A stretch of 64,000 nt of DNA, taken from positions 1 through 64,000 of the forward strand of contig JAMYHL010000004.1 in assembly GCA_025531455.1 (NCBI GenBank), given 5' to 3'. The stretch is from Apiotrichum sp. Y4204 (lineage: Eukaryota; Basidiomycota; Tremellomycetes; Trichosporonales; Trichosporonaceae). Numbering within the stretch: the first letter of the stretch is position 1; the number at the start of each line of letters is the position of its first letter. Shown piece after piece: positions 34,001 to 44,558 of this stretch. The notes under the pieces are model-generated. The model had not been told where the DNA came from. It saw only the letters and a program-made list of their open reading frames with translations, and made no database searches. The position numbers and the translations under genes were made by a program.

Positions 34001-34780
34001 TCGGACTGATAGGTGATTGAGAATTGTACTTGTAGTTTCTAGCATTGGCCGAATCATCCCATCGTGTTATCATGTTATATGAGAGTGTCATTTGTTGCTT
34101 GCACTGAAGAGGTGGCGGGGCAGCGGGGCACCAGACGCCCCTCACATGGAACCGTCGACGGCTTCGCTGTGCACCACGCCGGCCATTGAGTGTGCAGAAG
34201 TTCGTCCTCAACGACAGCAAGTCACCAACCACACTACGAGGACTGTATTATTGCTGCAAGTGCCTGGCCCTTATGCTGGCCTAGCCGCAGTACAGGCATT
34301 CCGATAGCAGAGGTCTCGTACATTCCGCTCCTCGCCTCCCTGCATCGCGATCCCCTACAAACAGCATTGGCTGAGTAAGATGTGGCGGGTATGCGATCCC
34401 GTTTCTTGTTTCGAACGGGGACCCCGCCACCCAAAGCACGCCACGGCGCCTCAGGGCGGACAGCGGCGCCGATATCCGTCCCCGAGGCGGGGATCCCCAC
34501 ACAGCCCCCACACGGAGATTACCGGTCACCGATCGTGTTCGGGCCGGCAGGGCGAAAGTAGCCGGCAACAGCCGAGAGTCTAGTCTTGTGGAGTGTTTGG
34601 TGGACGTGCACTAGGAAGCCAAGTGATTAAGGCAATGTGATGTGCGATGGCGAGATGCAAGCGAAGAGATGCAGATGGAACGCTTGCGAGTTCATCAGAG
34701 TTCATTAGAGTACCCCATTTCGACATCGGACTATATTCCACTCTCGTCTTTCACGCTCTCTAGACTCTAGACTCGAGACA
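34001..34780. other. intergenic region, no gene seen
   Basis: It holds the 3' flank of the phosphoesterase gene and the promoter of the acyl-CoA synthetase gene. The last 40 bases before the start are TCTAGACTCTAGACTC-rich. No domain is seen in the short frames. Confidence 0.5.
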
Positions 34781-36707
34781 ATGTCGCAGCGCATCTATCC
34801 GTCCGACTACCCCGTGCCCCCGCTCCCGACCTCGGGCCTGTTCACCTACCTCTTTCCCGACGCGCCAGGCGACTCGCCGCTCCCCAGCTTCCCCGCAAGC
34901 GCGCCGGCGTACATTGACGGCGCGACCGGCCGCGTGCTTACCCGCGGGCAGCTGAAGGAGAATGCGCTCCGCCTCGCGACGGGTCTCCGGGGGCTCGGGC
35001 TGCGCGCCGCCGACGTCGCATGCCTCTGGGGACCGAACTCGCTCGAGTGGGCGCAGGCCGCGTTCGGGTGCATGGCGACGGGACTCACCATCTCCCCGGC
35101 CAACTACGCCTAGTGAGTGGAAAGGAGTGGTGAGGTTGTGGTGTGCGTTACGATGCGCCAGACGCCACGCGGGGTTCGGAGGTGAACACTCCGGCCGTGA
35201 TGAAGGCCTCCCCTAGATGAGGGCCTGCTCGCGTCTCGCGTAACGCCTCACCGCCTGCGATTATGGCTGACGACAGTGCGCCCCACGAGCTGGCCCACCA
35301 GCTGAATAACTCGAGTTCAAAGATCATCTTCCTGGATCCGACCCTGCTGCCAAACTTTGACGCGGCACGGCGCGAGCTCGAGTTTGCGTTCCCGGCATCC
35401 CGTGTCGTTCTCCTCTGCACAAAGGATGCAAAGCCGGCGGCCACCCCGTTCAAGTGCGTCGAGGAGCTGTATGGCGCGGTCGGCAAGCCCGCGCGCTTCG
35501 ATACGCCCGAGGCGGCGCGCACCACCGCCTGGCTCTGCTACTCGTCCGGCACGACAGGCCTCCCCAAGGGCGTCATGACCTCCCACCACAACCTCACGTC
35601 CCAGCTCCAGGCAGTCAACGTCGCGTACGAGAAGCTCGAGAGCGGAAAGGACGTTGTGCTTGCCGTCCTTCCCTTCTCCCATATTGTGGGTGAACTGGTG
35701 TTACAAATCGCTGACGTCAGTACGGCCTTACCGTCGTCCTCCTCCAGCCGATCACTGTTGGCGTCGCGGTGGTTGTTCTTCCCAAGTTTGAGGAAATCCC
35801 AGTGCTCAAGGCGATTGAAAAGTACAAGATCACGCACGGGCTCATCGTCCCCCCTGTCATTATTGTCCTCCTCCACTCGAAGAATGTCGACAAGTACGAC
35901 CTCTCCTCGCTGCGCACACTGATGAGCGGCGCCGCGCCGCTCGCAGCCGACACGCAGGAGGCGTTCCTGAAAAAGATGCCGTGGATCCGCCTCACGCAGG
36001 GCTACGGCATGACCGAGACGTCGCCGGTGACACACACGCTCACCTCGGCAGAGGGCGAGGGGCGCGCCGGATGGGTCGGCCGGCTGCTCCCGACCTTTGA
36101 TGCGCGCCTCGTGAAGGAGGACGGCGTGGACGCCGACGAGGGCGATCGCGGCGAGCTCTGGGTCCGCGGGCCATCCGTCATGATGGGATACCACCGCAAC
36201 GAGGAGGCAACCGCCAAGACCATGGACGGCGAGTGGCTCAAGACCGGCGACATCCTCATCCGCAGCAAGGACGGGTGGTACCAGTGAGCAAGACGGAAAT
36301 TTCCTCCGATTCCGTTTCTGACATCCAGGGTCGTCGACCGCGTCAAGGAGCTGATCAAGTACAAAGGGTTCCAGGTCCCGCCAGCGGAACTCGAGGCGCT
36401 GCTGCTGCAACACCCGAAGGTGGTGGACTCGGGCGTGGTGGGCGTGTACGACAAGTCGGCCGCGACCGAGCTCCCGCGCGCGTACATTGCCGTGTCTGCC
36501 GACGCCGCAACCGAAGACAAGGCGGCGGTCGAGCGCGAAGTAGCCGCCTGGGTCGCGGAGCGTGTGGCGCAGCACAAGCGCCTGCGCGGGGGAGTGTGCA
36601 TCATTCCCGCGATCCCGAAGAGCGCGTCGGGCAAGATTCTCCGCAAGGACCTGCGCGTGCGCGCACAGGAGGAGTTTGAAGCGCTCCCGCCCCGCGCTAA
36701 GCTCTAG
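34781..36707 (+). CDS. peroxisomal acyl-CoA synthetase, 4-coumarate-CoA ligase-like
   Basis: ATP-dependent acid-CoA ligase of the adenylate-forming superfamily. Four exons: MSQRIYPSDYPVPPLP, then GLRAADVACLWGPNSLEW; YAPHELAHQLNNSSSKI; AMP-binding signature CYSSGTTGLPKGVMTSHHN; YGLTVVLLQPITVG; LMSGAAPLAADTQ; RLTQGYGMTETSPVTH; GELWVRGPSVMMGYH; EWLKTGDILI; then VVDRVKELIKYKGFQVPPAE and SASGKILRKDLRVRAQ with the catalytic lysine. The C-terminus is AKL, a peroxisomal targeting signal type 1. The natural acid is unknown; medium-chain, aromatic or dicarboxylic substrates are possible. The three-exon N-terminal half joins in frame at NYA/YAPHEL. Confidence 0.92.
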
Positions 36708-37218
36708 TTCCTTTATGGTTGTATTCCCGCCTATGGCGACGACTGAACGTTGATGCATCCGGTTTCCTGTGAGAAGCTGTCGCTGACTGGCGACTGGGAT
36801 TGAGTGGGAAGACTTCGTGGCTTGGCCTATCGCCCGGAGGCCGTGGTTTCAATTTTCGTTTATTTATTTCTTTATCATCCGTTGTACAGTACATGTGTCA
36901 CCATATCAATCAATCCTGGCCACATTATATTTCTTGCTCTTAACGCAGTTTTATACCTACTTTGCAATCGTCGACCGATAGAGCAGCGATAGATCTGGAT
37001 TGCTGGAGGACACGAATCCTTGGAAACTCACAAACATTCCGTTACGCTGCTCATGCCGACACTCGGTCAAACCGAGACCATCCCGAGCACCATCGAGACA
37101 GCACCAGACCAACGGACAGCACCAGCTCCAGCGGCATTGCGGCACGAGTCAGCACCTAACGTGTTCGACAGAAACACCTCTTCGCCGCAGCTGACGCTCC
37201 CGATTTTGTGACACCAAA
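36708..37218. other. intergenic region between the synthetase gene and tRNA-Ile
   Basis: An AT-rich 3' flank near 36840-36960 (TTATTTATTTCTTTATC) probably contains the polyadenylation region. Nothing else is seen. Confidence 0.5.
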
Positions 37219-37309
37219 GGCCGCTTAGCTCAGTTGGTCAGAGCATCGTACTAATATGCAGATGCGTGTCGGTATGCGGGGGTCGGCAGTTCGAGCCTGT
37301 CAGTGGTCA
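37219..37309 (+). tRNA. tRNA-Ile (AAT) with intron
   Basis: The cloverleaf folds by hand. Acceptor GGCCGCT pairs with AGTGGTC with discriminator A. The D arm is GCTC-AGTTGGTCA-GAGC. Anticodon stem TCGTA pairs with TGCGG around loop CTAATA...A with anticodon AAT. The T arm is GGCAG-TTCGAGC-CTGTC. An intron of about 17 bases (TGCAGATGCGTGTCGGT) sits at the usual place one base after the anticodon. Several G-U pairs are present. The internal A and B boxes (TTAGCTCAGTTGG, GTTCGAGCC) are intact. Confidence 0.82.
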
Positions 37310-37766
37310 GTCAGCGTCGCTGAACCTTTTTAGGAATGGTTCTTCGGAGAACAGGTGCAGCGGCGCCGTGGCGTTGTGCTTCGAGGGAGAGAAACAGACG
37401 GCTGTGATCGTTGTGACTTAAAGATTTCGGCTCGGTGACTTGAGACGGAGGCGAGATTCTGTTTCTCTTGCCTTGTGAAGGCACAGCTGTCCCAGTCTGG
37501 AAGATGCCAAGGGAGGTTTCCAACGCATTCAGTCGTTGTCAGCAGCCTGGTGCATTGAGAATGCATGGTCGTGTTGAAGAGTCCAACTGGATCGGCGGTG
37601 CCACATGCCACATTCCTTGACCGGAATGACTGGCAGAGCAAGACATGTTTCACCATTACGGCGATCTCACTCAACTCATCGCGCCTTACAACATCCGTCC
37701 CATTTCGCGACTCCACAACTACCCCACTCTCCCAGCATTCACTATCCCCACGCAACAGACCCAAAA

Positions 37767-37867
37767 AGGTGTGACAGAGATTTGAACTCTGGCGACTGAC
37801 GTCAAATGATAACCTAGCTGCCGGAGCAGATTCTAATCATTCCCCTTAACCACTCGGGCATCACACC
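37767..37867 (-). tRNA. tRNA-Ser (AGA) with intron
   Basis: Acceptor GGTGTGA pairs perfectly with TCACACC. The D arm is CCC-GAGTGGTTAA-GGG. Anticodon stem AATGA pairs with TCATT around loop TTAGAA...A with anticodon AGA. An intron of about 20 bases (TCTGCTCCGGCAGCTAGGTT) follows the anticodon. A long variable arm (TGACGTCAGTCGC) marks a class II tRNA. The T arm is CAGAG-TTCAAAT-CTCTG. The base after the acceptor stem is T, the first of a T5 terminator, whereas tRNA-Ser normally has G73. Confidence 0.8.
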
Positions 37868-38829
37868 TCGACGTCCGCTGCAGATTCCCTCGATATGGGT
37901 CTGACACCTTCGCGGTCCGCGGTCCGCGCCTCGGCCGTGGATGTCGGCCGTGCCGGAAAAATGCAAAGATAGGCGAACGCGAAACGCGAGACGCGGGACG
38001 CGACACTCGAGAGGAACACGCGTAACTCACAGGTCCTTAATACCGTAAATAGCCTCGGGGCCAATTTTCGGAGAAGCAAAAGAAGGGGAAGCGCGGGTGT
38101 TTCCAAGTCACTCGTATACGGTGGACTTCTCGAACTCCGACAAAACCGGAGAACCGCAGGACCGGGGTAGCGGAGACGATGGCGCTGAATTCCATTGTTC
38201 ACGCTGCCGTGCTGCCGAAGACAGCGGCACGGCACGTTCCAGTGCATGTCATGTTCCTGGGAGGCGTGCGTACGTGCGATGTGGTCACTGTAGCCGCTCA
38301 TTCCAACCACCATCAGAGCGCACTACCAATATACCTACACCTTCTACTGCTAGCTGCCGAGCGTACTTGGCCGTCTCGATTGCAAGGTTCCAGTGATGTA
38401 CAGGTCCGAAGTGGGTATCTCGTCCCCGGAATCTTGGTTCGCCCAGTATCGAGATCCCGAGGTTGTACAGTCGTGTGCACCGCCTGCAGCGTCAATCTCC
38501 AGCAGCGATGGACATTCAGTGCATATTTAGAAAGCATCTCGATCTCGATGTTGTCAATGTGCAGAGTCCGCCCGATCTCATTCACGTTGACCCGCGTCCG
38601 TGGTCCACCCGACCCGTCGACGGTGTTCCATGTTCCCGAACCGCGCGCGACGGCCCCTACCCTCCAGTCGCATCGACACATAGCCCCGCGCGTCACCGTC
38701 ACCACCCGTATCCTTCATCCATCCCGGCTCCGCGGGGCGCTATCCAGTACCCTGTATGCTACGTAGTGCCCCGCACGTGCCGTCCAACTTGGCGTCCAAT
38801 AATTATCGATCCCGACGCAATGATTCAAT

Positions 38830-40190
38830 GGTTCAGTGCTTAAACGCTCCACATACCAACGCGTCGGTGCCTGGCTCCGGATCTGATCCCCCATCCCCCG
38901 CTTTTACCGGCGGTCCCACCATCATAATGCAGGTCCGGTATTCTCGGACCGCGGCCAGCTCCGAGAGTGGACGCGTTTGGCTGATCATCGTGCCTGTGCC
39001 ATTACAATGTACACAGCACCAGCCACGTGTCCCCGCCGTTTTCGCGAGATGGGCTGCATTCCCATCGCTCGACAAGGTTCCGTATTCCCCGCCAGCCGCA
39101 AGTCTTGTGCCTTCTGGACGAAACTGTTCTGCCAGATTTCAAACCGCCAAACCGCTCACTTTCCTCAGGGTCATGCTCCCACTGCGTTCCGCCCGGAGCT
39201 CGTAACGCAAGATCGGGATGCTAACCCAACTGACTTCATCCCAGACTTCTATGTCGACGAACCTTCACATGATCTCATCGGCCGACCTCAGCGGCGCGGT
39301 CCAGTGTTTGGCGGCCGCAAGCGATGCAAGATCCCATTTTAAACATTCAACATTAGCGTTCATCGGCAGCAGCTGCGTCAGAAACGGGGGTGAGCCTACT
39401 TGGGCTACTTGGGCTACTTGGGCCACAAACTCTGTACACACCGGGAACCACGGCCCCTCCTGTTCTGATCGTGTGTGAGTTGTCTCCGTCGCGGGAGGAT
39501 CTGGAAAAAGCTCGGAGCTGGCAGGCTACCAGAAACTCGGCGCGGAGGCGTGCGGCGCGTCTCGAGTTTCAAAGTCGCGAGCGCGTAACGCATCATACAG
39601 GGGATACTCACCTGTCTCCGTTCTTCACGGTGTCAATTTGGACTGGAGGAACATTGACAACACGGCAGTCACCATTGAGCCCAGCCAGTGACGCACCGTC
39701 CCGCTCACCGGAACGACATTCCACTACCCCAGATCATAGAAAACAACCACTTGTATTGTTCGCCCTTACTCCAGCGGGGAGCCCTTTACGTCCTGGTTGC
39801 TGTCGCGCGCTGCCCAGAGGCAGTGTACGTACTCTTATCCAGGTCGTCGCTGCTGTGGTACTCAGGTCCTCCCGGCTCCTGTCGTTCCACTGCAGAGCCT
39901 ATTTGAAACGGTCCGATGCCGTGATGAGCAGCCATCCTACTTGGCTTTTGGATGAGATCATGAGATCGCGCTGGGAGGAACCAAAATCACGTACATACAC
40001 GGTAGTGCACAGCCGATGGCATTGGCGTGATCGTCGTGAAATGAGATCGGATCCCGTCTGAGATCCCCACCGACAAGCTCGTCCAGAAGCAATAGAATTC
40101 ACCGCCGACAAGCTCGTAGAAGAATCGGGGGTGGGCACAGATCAATGCCGGCAAACTCGCACAGAACGGCAATGGGGTGCGCCACCATCG
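38830..40190 (-). CDS. possible intron-rich gene or gene relic, unidentified
   Basis: On the minus strand several segments join in phase through good splice sites. A possible start, MVAHPIAVLCEFAGIDL, leads to RDPISFHDDHANAIGC, then SRMAAHHGIGPFQIGSAV and HSSDDLDK with donor A|GTACGT. An acceptor TAG|TG restores M-ECRSGERDGASLAGLN and GDCRVVNVPPVQIDTVKNGD with donor AG|GTGAGT. Next are RFVDIEVWDEVSWVSIPI, LRYELRAERSGSMTLRK and NSFVQKAQDLRLAGNTEP. No family is recognised. Codon bias is weaker than in neighbouring genes and other frames are also open, so this could be chance or a decaying gene. The downstream end cannot be fixed. Confidence 0.25.
39396..39422. repeat. 9-base tandem repeat CTACTTGGG x3
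   Basis: Three perfect copies lie inside the gene-poor region. They fall in a candidate intron of the doubtful minus-strand gene. Confidence 0.85.
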
Positions 40191-41291
40191 GAAGCCTCGA
40201 GGTAGCCCACTCCGTGAGGGTGCCGAGTGGTATCCGTGTTCCATCCTGGCCTTGTACTCTGTGCCGAGCTAATCATCTCCAACGAGATCGAACAACAACT
40301 AGATTCATCACGCCGATGTTTTCGGCCAGTGGGTCCTATCAATCTCTACATTAGATGTTCCCCCTGGCTGGTAACGTCCTCGAGCATGCTTGCATCCATC
40401 ACGTGTCTCAGGCATGCTGCGGATGATGTGTCTGTTATCGATGCGATTAATCCTATTTTTATCAAGTTCTGGGGATGTCTTGCCTTATTTATCTCACTCA
40501 TTTTGCTGCTTTAATGTTCCTGACGATCTGTAGCAGCAGTGTCTTCCTCTCCTCGATCCTTCTCCCCCAAAATGATCTACGCAAGTCAATTACAGCCGCT
40601 TCGCCACAGTATTCGGAGCCCTTCCCGCCCTCTGTGGCGGTCAGCAGACCGAGCGGTGGCGTTCCGAGAAGCCCGTCGCGAGCATCACAATCTGGGGCGG
40701 CAGTTCCCACGGCGCGCAAGGTGCAAGCTAAAATGTAAAACATTCTTGTGCACTCCACCCTCTCAGGATAAGACTCCATTGATTCCGGTGATGTAATTCC
40801 TTCCAAGGATCGTCAATACCCTCTAGAGGATCGTCAATTCCGGGACGGGGAAGCATAACATACCTCGTGCCGAGGTTGACGGAATGTTTCTCGCCATTTG
40901 GGGGTACGCGGTCCGCCGGGCCGGCGAATGTCGAGGTCAGGTGGTGCTGGTGGGCGTCTGTTGCATGTGCTTTGTGTCGCGTGTCAATGTCAGGTTCAAC
41001 TCTCTTTGCTTCATGCTTCACGTGGCAGTTGCTACATCGTGAATAGTCAAACATACTGGATCATGGAAGATATCGGATGCCTCTCAAGGGGGGGTGCTCC
41101 TTGTATACTGCCTCTGAGATGTGGAAGTGTTGTTGAGCCTGTTGCGGAGACAATTGGGAGGGAAGCCGGTGCCTCCTCATGCATCGGAGTGAGCTTGCTG
41201 GCCACGACGACGACGGAGAACAATGGCATCGCAGGCGCGCGATGACAAGCATAGTTGGCACAGGTGTAAGGGAACTGGATGGAGCATGACT

Positions 41292-41339
41292 GCATTACCG
41301 CATTACCGCATTACTGCATAACTGCATAACTGCATCACA
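41292..41339. repeat. 8-base tandem array GCATTACC / GCATAACT x6
   Basis: Six adjacent 8-mers drift in sequence from GCATTACC to GCATAACT to GCATCACA. It is non-coding. Confidence 0.85.
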
Positions 41340-42287
41340 AAGTCAGTCACTCTTGTCTTCCATCAGCCAACGGCGATGCTTCTTTTCCAGCTCCGTAATT
41401 CCCGGAGCTGGTGGGTCTGTCGTAAGCCCCGTCGAAAAGGTCGAAAAGTTCGGAAGAACTCTAAGAAGGAAAAGGAGGTCGCCGCGAAGGACGGACGCAG
41501 AGACGGCATGGAGAGCGGTACGAGGAACGCGGAGTGGGGTGGGGTGGGAGCGAGTGTGTACTGTGTAACATGCAGGCAGACGGGCTGATTGGGTGGGCCA
41601 AAACAAGAAACATAGTTCCGGTACTCAGCCCTGTATGCCGACAGGGGGGAACCGCAGAGAGAGGGGAAGAGTGTGTGTTAGCAGTTTGGTGCAATACTCG
41701 TGTAGTGTGGCTGACATGAGCCACCCCCACCCGTCCGGGGCAGCCTGCGTGTGATTCCAGTGCCAACGTCGATCATTCCGCTATTCTGGGGCCTGATTGG
41801 CGTCGGATTGGCGGAGGGCTCGGCGTCATGTGTACAGCTCTTCAACCCAGCCCAGATTTCCTCTGCTCCCACGCCCCTTTGTGAATCAGGCACTTCGGTC
41901 GATCCGATCTCCGCCTTTACCGGACTGTGGATTAAGCTTTCCTTGGCCGTCTGCTGGAGAATGATGTCGGTGTTCTTCTCACTGTCTGTCTTGCTTTGTG
42001 TCTTTGCAAGATGGTGCATCCTCGCCATTCTATGCTGCGTGTCTCGCGCAAGACAGCCCCTCGGCAGCTGCACGCGTTTGACCGTGCGCGCTCACCGGTC
42101 TCGAAAGGTTAAAAGACGGCGATCCTTCGTCTTCCAGAAAAAAGTCTCCCACAGCCCATCATCAGTACAACAGTTCTTGCTTGTTTCTCACTGCATTGCA
42201 TTGCCTCAGACACAGACTCAGACCCGTGGCCGAGCTCATCGATACCTCTGCCACAGCCAGATCCACAGAACAGCACAGTCTCAGCCT

Positions 42288-42332
42288 GCTCCGCTAGCTC
42301 CACTTGCTCCACTTGCTCCGCTTGCTCCCTTG
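42288..42332. repeat. 9-base tandem array GCTCCACTT x4-5
   Basis: Four to five near-identical 9-mers (GCTCCGCTA, GCTCCACTT twice, GCTCCGCTT, then a degenerate unit) lie about 45-90 bases before the start of the PPxY protein gene, probably in its leader. Confidence 0.85.
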
Positions 42333-42376
42333 CTTCGCTACTGCCCCAGACCACAGCGCGCTGCAATTGACTTAAC

Positions 42377-43738
42377 ATGTCTCCACCCTCTTACTCTGTC
42401 TCTACCAGGTCGCCGGCAGGTTCGCCAGTGTACCCCAGCTCGAGCAGCTCGAGCGGCTCGTGCAGCTCGCTCGGCTCCCCAATGTCCCTCTCGCCCGTGT
42501 CTCAGCGGTCACCGACCTCTCCCTCTTCCCCGACATCCCCAGCCTCCCCCGCCTCCCCACGCACCCCGACGTCTCCGGGCGGCTCCCGCCCCCGTCGCCC
42601 CCTCCCCCCGATCCCGCGCGAGGCGACACCGCGTCCGCGTATCGTGCCCCCCGTCCGCCCCACCGTCATTGTCCCTGAGCGCGAAATCGTCCCTCGGCGC
42701 CAGCCACAGCCCCGCGAACCCCGCGAGTCCCGCGAGTCTCGTGAGGTCGGGTTCCACCAGTTCGAGTCTCGCGCCCGTGATCCGCTCACCGCGCTCCCAA
42801 GCGAGCGCCAGCACCTGCCCCATGTCCCCGGCCGCCCGACCCACAGGAACACGTTCCCCCTCGCATCGTGGGAGACTCCCGAGGACTGGAGCCCCGCCGA
42901 TCTGCAGGGCTCCCCGCTCGCACGCTCTTCGGGACCTACGCGCCGCCCCCGCGTACCCCTCCGCCGCTCGCCGGCCGAACGCACGGGAGGTGTCGCAATG
43001 GTCCGCTCCGAGTCTCTCCCAGTACTCACGTATGCCGAGCTCGAGCGCGCGGGCGGCGCGCGCCGATGGGCGTCCTGGGCCCACGAGCCAGAGCACATCC
43101 CCATGCCCGTTCCGGTCCCTACGCCTGCCAGCCCCCCGGCCCGAGTTGAAGACCCCATCGAGCCTGAGCCGCTCGGTCCCCTCGCCCCGAGCCCGATCCT
43201 GCCTACTACCGACCTCCTCGACCTCGCGGACCTCGATGACCTCGACGGCGAAATCAACGACCCCCCGCCCCCTTACTCCCGTGTGGCGGGTACGCCGAGC
43301 CCCGAGCCCGAGGAGCTCGCGCACCGCGGACGTGACCTCTCTCCGCTCTGCACGGACAGCGACGAGGAGTCAAGCCCCACGCCGACAGAGTACTAGTGAG
43401 TGCTGAATACTGAATGCTATATATATTGAATTTCGCTGACTGGAAGCTACCGTCACCGCCGGCCCAGCACGCCGACGACCCCGCGCGCGCGCACGCCGCG
43501 CACTGCGCCGACCTACGACCTGTACACCTGCGACCTGCGCGACCTGCGTGATCTCGACGCCACGCCGCGGCCGTACCCCCACTTCCGGGCCGAGCCGATG
43601 CCCTTTCCGCTCCCCTTTGCCCACCAGTCGCACTGCGAGTTGGACGTCGGACACCACCTCCTCGCGGGGCTCCCCGTGAACGACACGTACGCGTACCCCC
43701 ACCGCGCCTTTGACGCATGGTGTCCCATGGTCGTCTAG
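42377..43738 (+). CDS. proline/serine-rich protein with PPxY motif, function unknown
   Basis: Two exons give about 434 residues. The N-terminus is Ser/Pro low complexity (SPTSPSSPTSPASPASPRTP). A proline-rich linker (RPRRPLPPIPREATPRP) and repeated PRESRESREV follow. Moderately conserved-looking segments are HQFESRARDPLTALPSE, NTFPLASWETPEDWSP and VRSESLPVLTYAELERAGGA. An acidic stretch (LLDLADLDDLDGEIND) precedes PPPPYS, a PPxY motif that binds WW domains of Rsp5/Nedd4 ubiquitin ligases. A 54-base intron removes GTGAGTGC...GGAAG in phase. Exon 2 gives YRHRRPSTPTTPRARTPR and a globular tail ending FDAWCPMVV. It is predicted intrinsically disordered and cytosolic. An adaptor role is inference. 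Confidence 0.7.
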
Positions 43739-43814
43739 TGCGCTAGCGAGCCAGTTGGGCAAACACCAGACATTGCATTTTGATCCACGGATCCACGGAC
43801 GCTACACCGCGCGA

Positions 43815-44283
43815 GAAGATACCAGATTATAACGATACCCCGGCCTATACCCCCAAAGATCAGATACCCCCACCAAAGTTATGTCCCTCCGCAGCTGGAT
43901 ACCAAACCCCCCGACGGAGGACGATTCCCGCTCGACTTTATATACCCAGCCCCTCGACGCAGCCAGAAGATCTTACCGAGATCCATGAGGCTTTATAACA
44001 CGACTTGGATACCAGAAAATACCCCGCCGCGCTGGTCGTGCGATACCCAACCGCTATACCCAACCCATACCCACCATACCCAACAGCGATACCCACAACA
44101 ATACCCCATACCCAACTCATACCCACCCATACCCCTCCCAGCATACCCATCATACCCCGGCTCTTATGCCCCGACTGCGATACCGTACACAGGATACCAT
44201 GGCATGCTCCGCACACCGGACACCCACACCCTACCCCATATACCGTACATCTTATACCACGGCATGCTCCACAAGGACACCCA
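43815..44283. repeat. ATACC-rich degenerate array with a 60-base tandem duplication
   Basis: The pentamer ATACC occurs 23 times within about 450 bases, mostly as CATACCCA or GATACCC, spaced irregularly at 6-30 bases. The right end holds an imperfect 60-base tandem duplication: ATACCGTACA...ATACCATGGCATGCTCC at 44180-44227 and again at 44240-44283. All plus-strand frames stay open because the unit lacks stop codons, giving Tyr/Pro-rich translations such as YPTHTHHTQQRYPQQYP; I do not take these as a gene. It is not a canonical telomere repeat. Confidence 0.7.
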
Positions 44284-44558
44284 GGATAAGCAGCGCTGGC
44301 AACGCTGTTGAAGAAGTATCATTCAAATGCATAATGCGAAATATTGTTACTACTCTTGATGCTGCATGAGGTGTGAAAAGTCACTGACCGTGCCACACTC
44401 GAGTGCCACAGTGTTCTCAGCCAGAGTGACTAGTGACTGACACAAGGCAGTCCGCTTATCTGACCGGTTCTGCGCAGCATGATGTGCTTCTGCGTGGGCC
44501 AATATCCGTCACTCTACCTTCTCATTGATCCCCTTTCCTATAGCTCTGCGCGCTGCGC
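44284..44558. other. short intergenic region, nothing seen
   Basis: This is the 3' flank of the TPR gene on the minus strand. It has no gene or motif. Confidence 0.5.

Larger units (their letters stand above)
37868..42376. other. 4.5 kb gene-poor region with short tandem repeats
   Basis: No recognised protein family appears. Open frames are short and overlap in several registers. The region carries small tandem arrays (39396-39422, 41292-41339, 42288-42332). There is also a pair of CACCGNCGACAAGCTCGT-like copies near 40068 and 40100. A doubtful spliced gene is listed separately. The last part (41750-42376) is the promoter of the PPxY protein gene. Confidence 0.45.

Noticed and set aside
40560..40740. 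Plus-strand frame SEKPVASITIWGGSSHGAQG resembling the carboxylesterase nucleophile elbow
   Set aside because: The nucleophile context differs (WGGSSHGAQ instead of GESAGA), the frame has an upstream stop and ends in a stop within a few codons, and no other esterase motif is near.
41751..43406. 551-codon plus-strand open frame overlapping the PPxY gene
   Set aside because: It is a shadow frame; the other register has proline/PPxY composition, a good intron and a conserved-looking second exon.
43985..44311. 108-codon Tyr/Pro-rich open frame
   Set aside because: It lies on the ATACC repeat array, which keeps all plus frames open; no splice or promoter evidence supports it.
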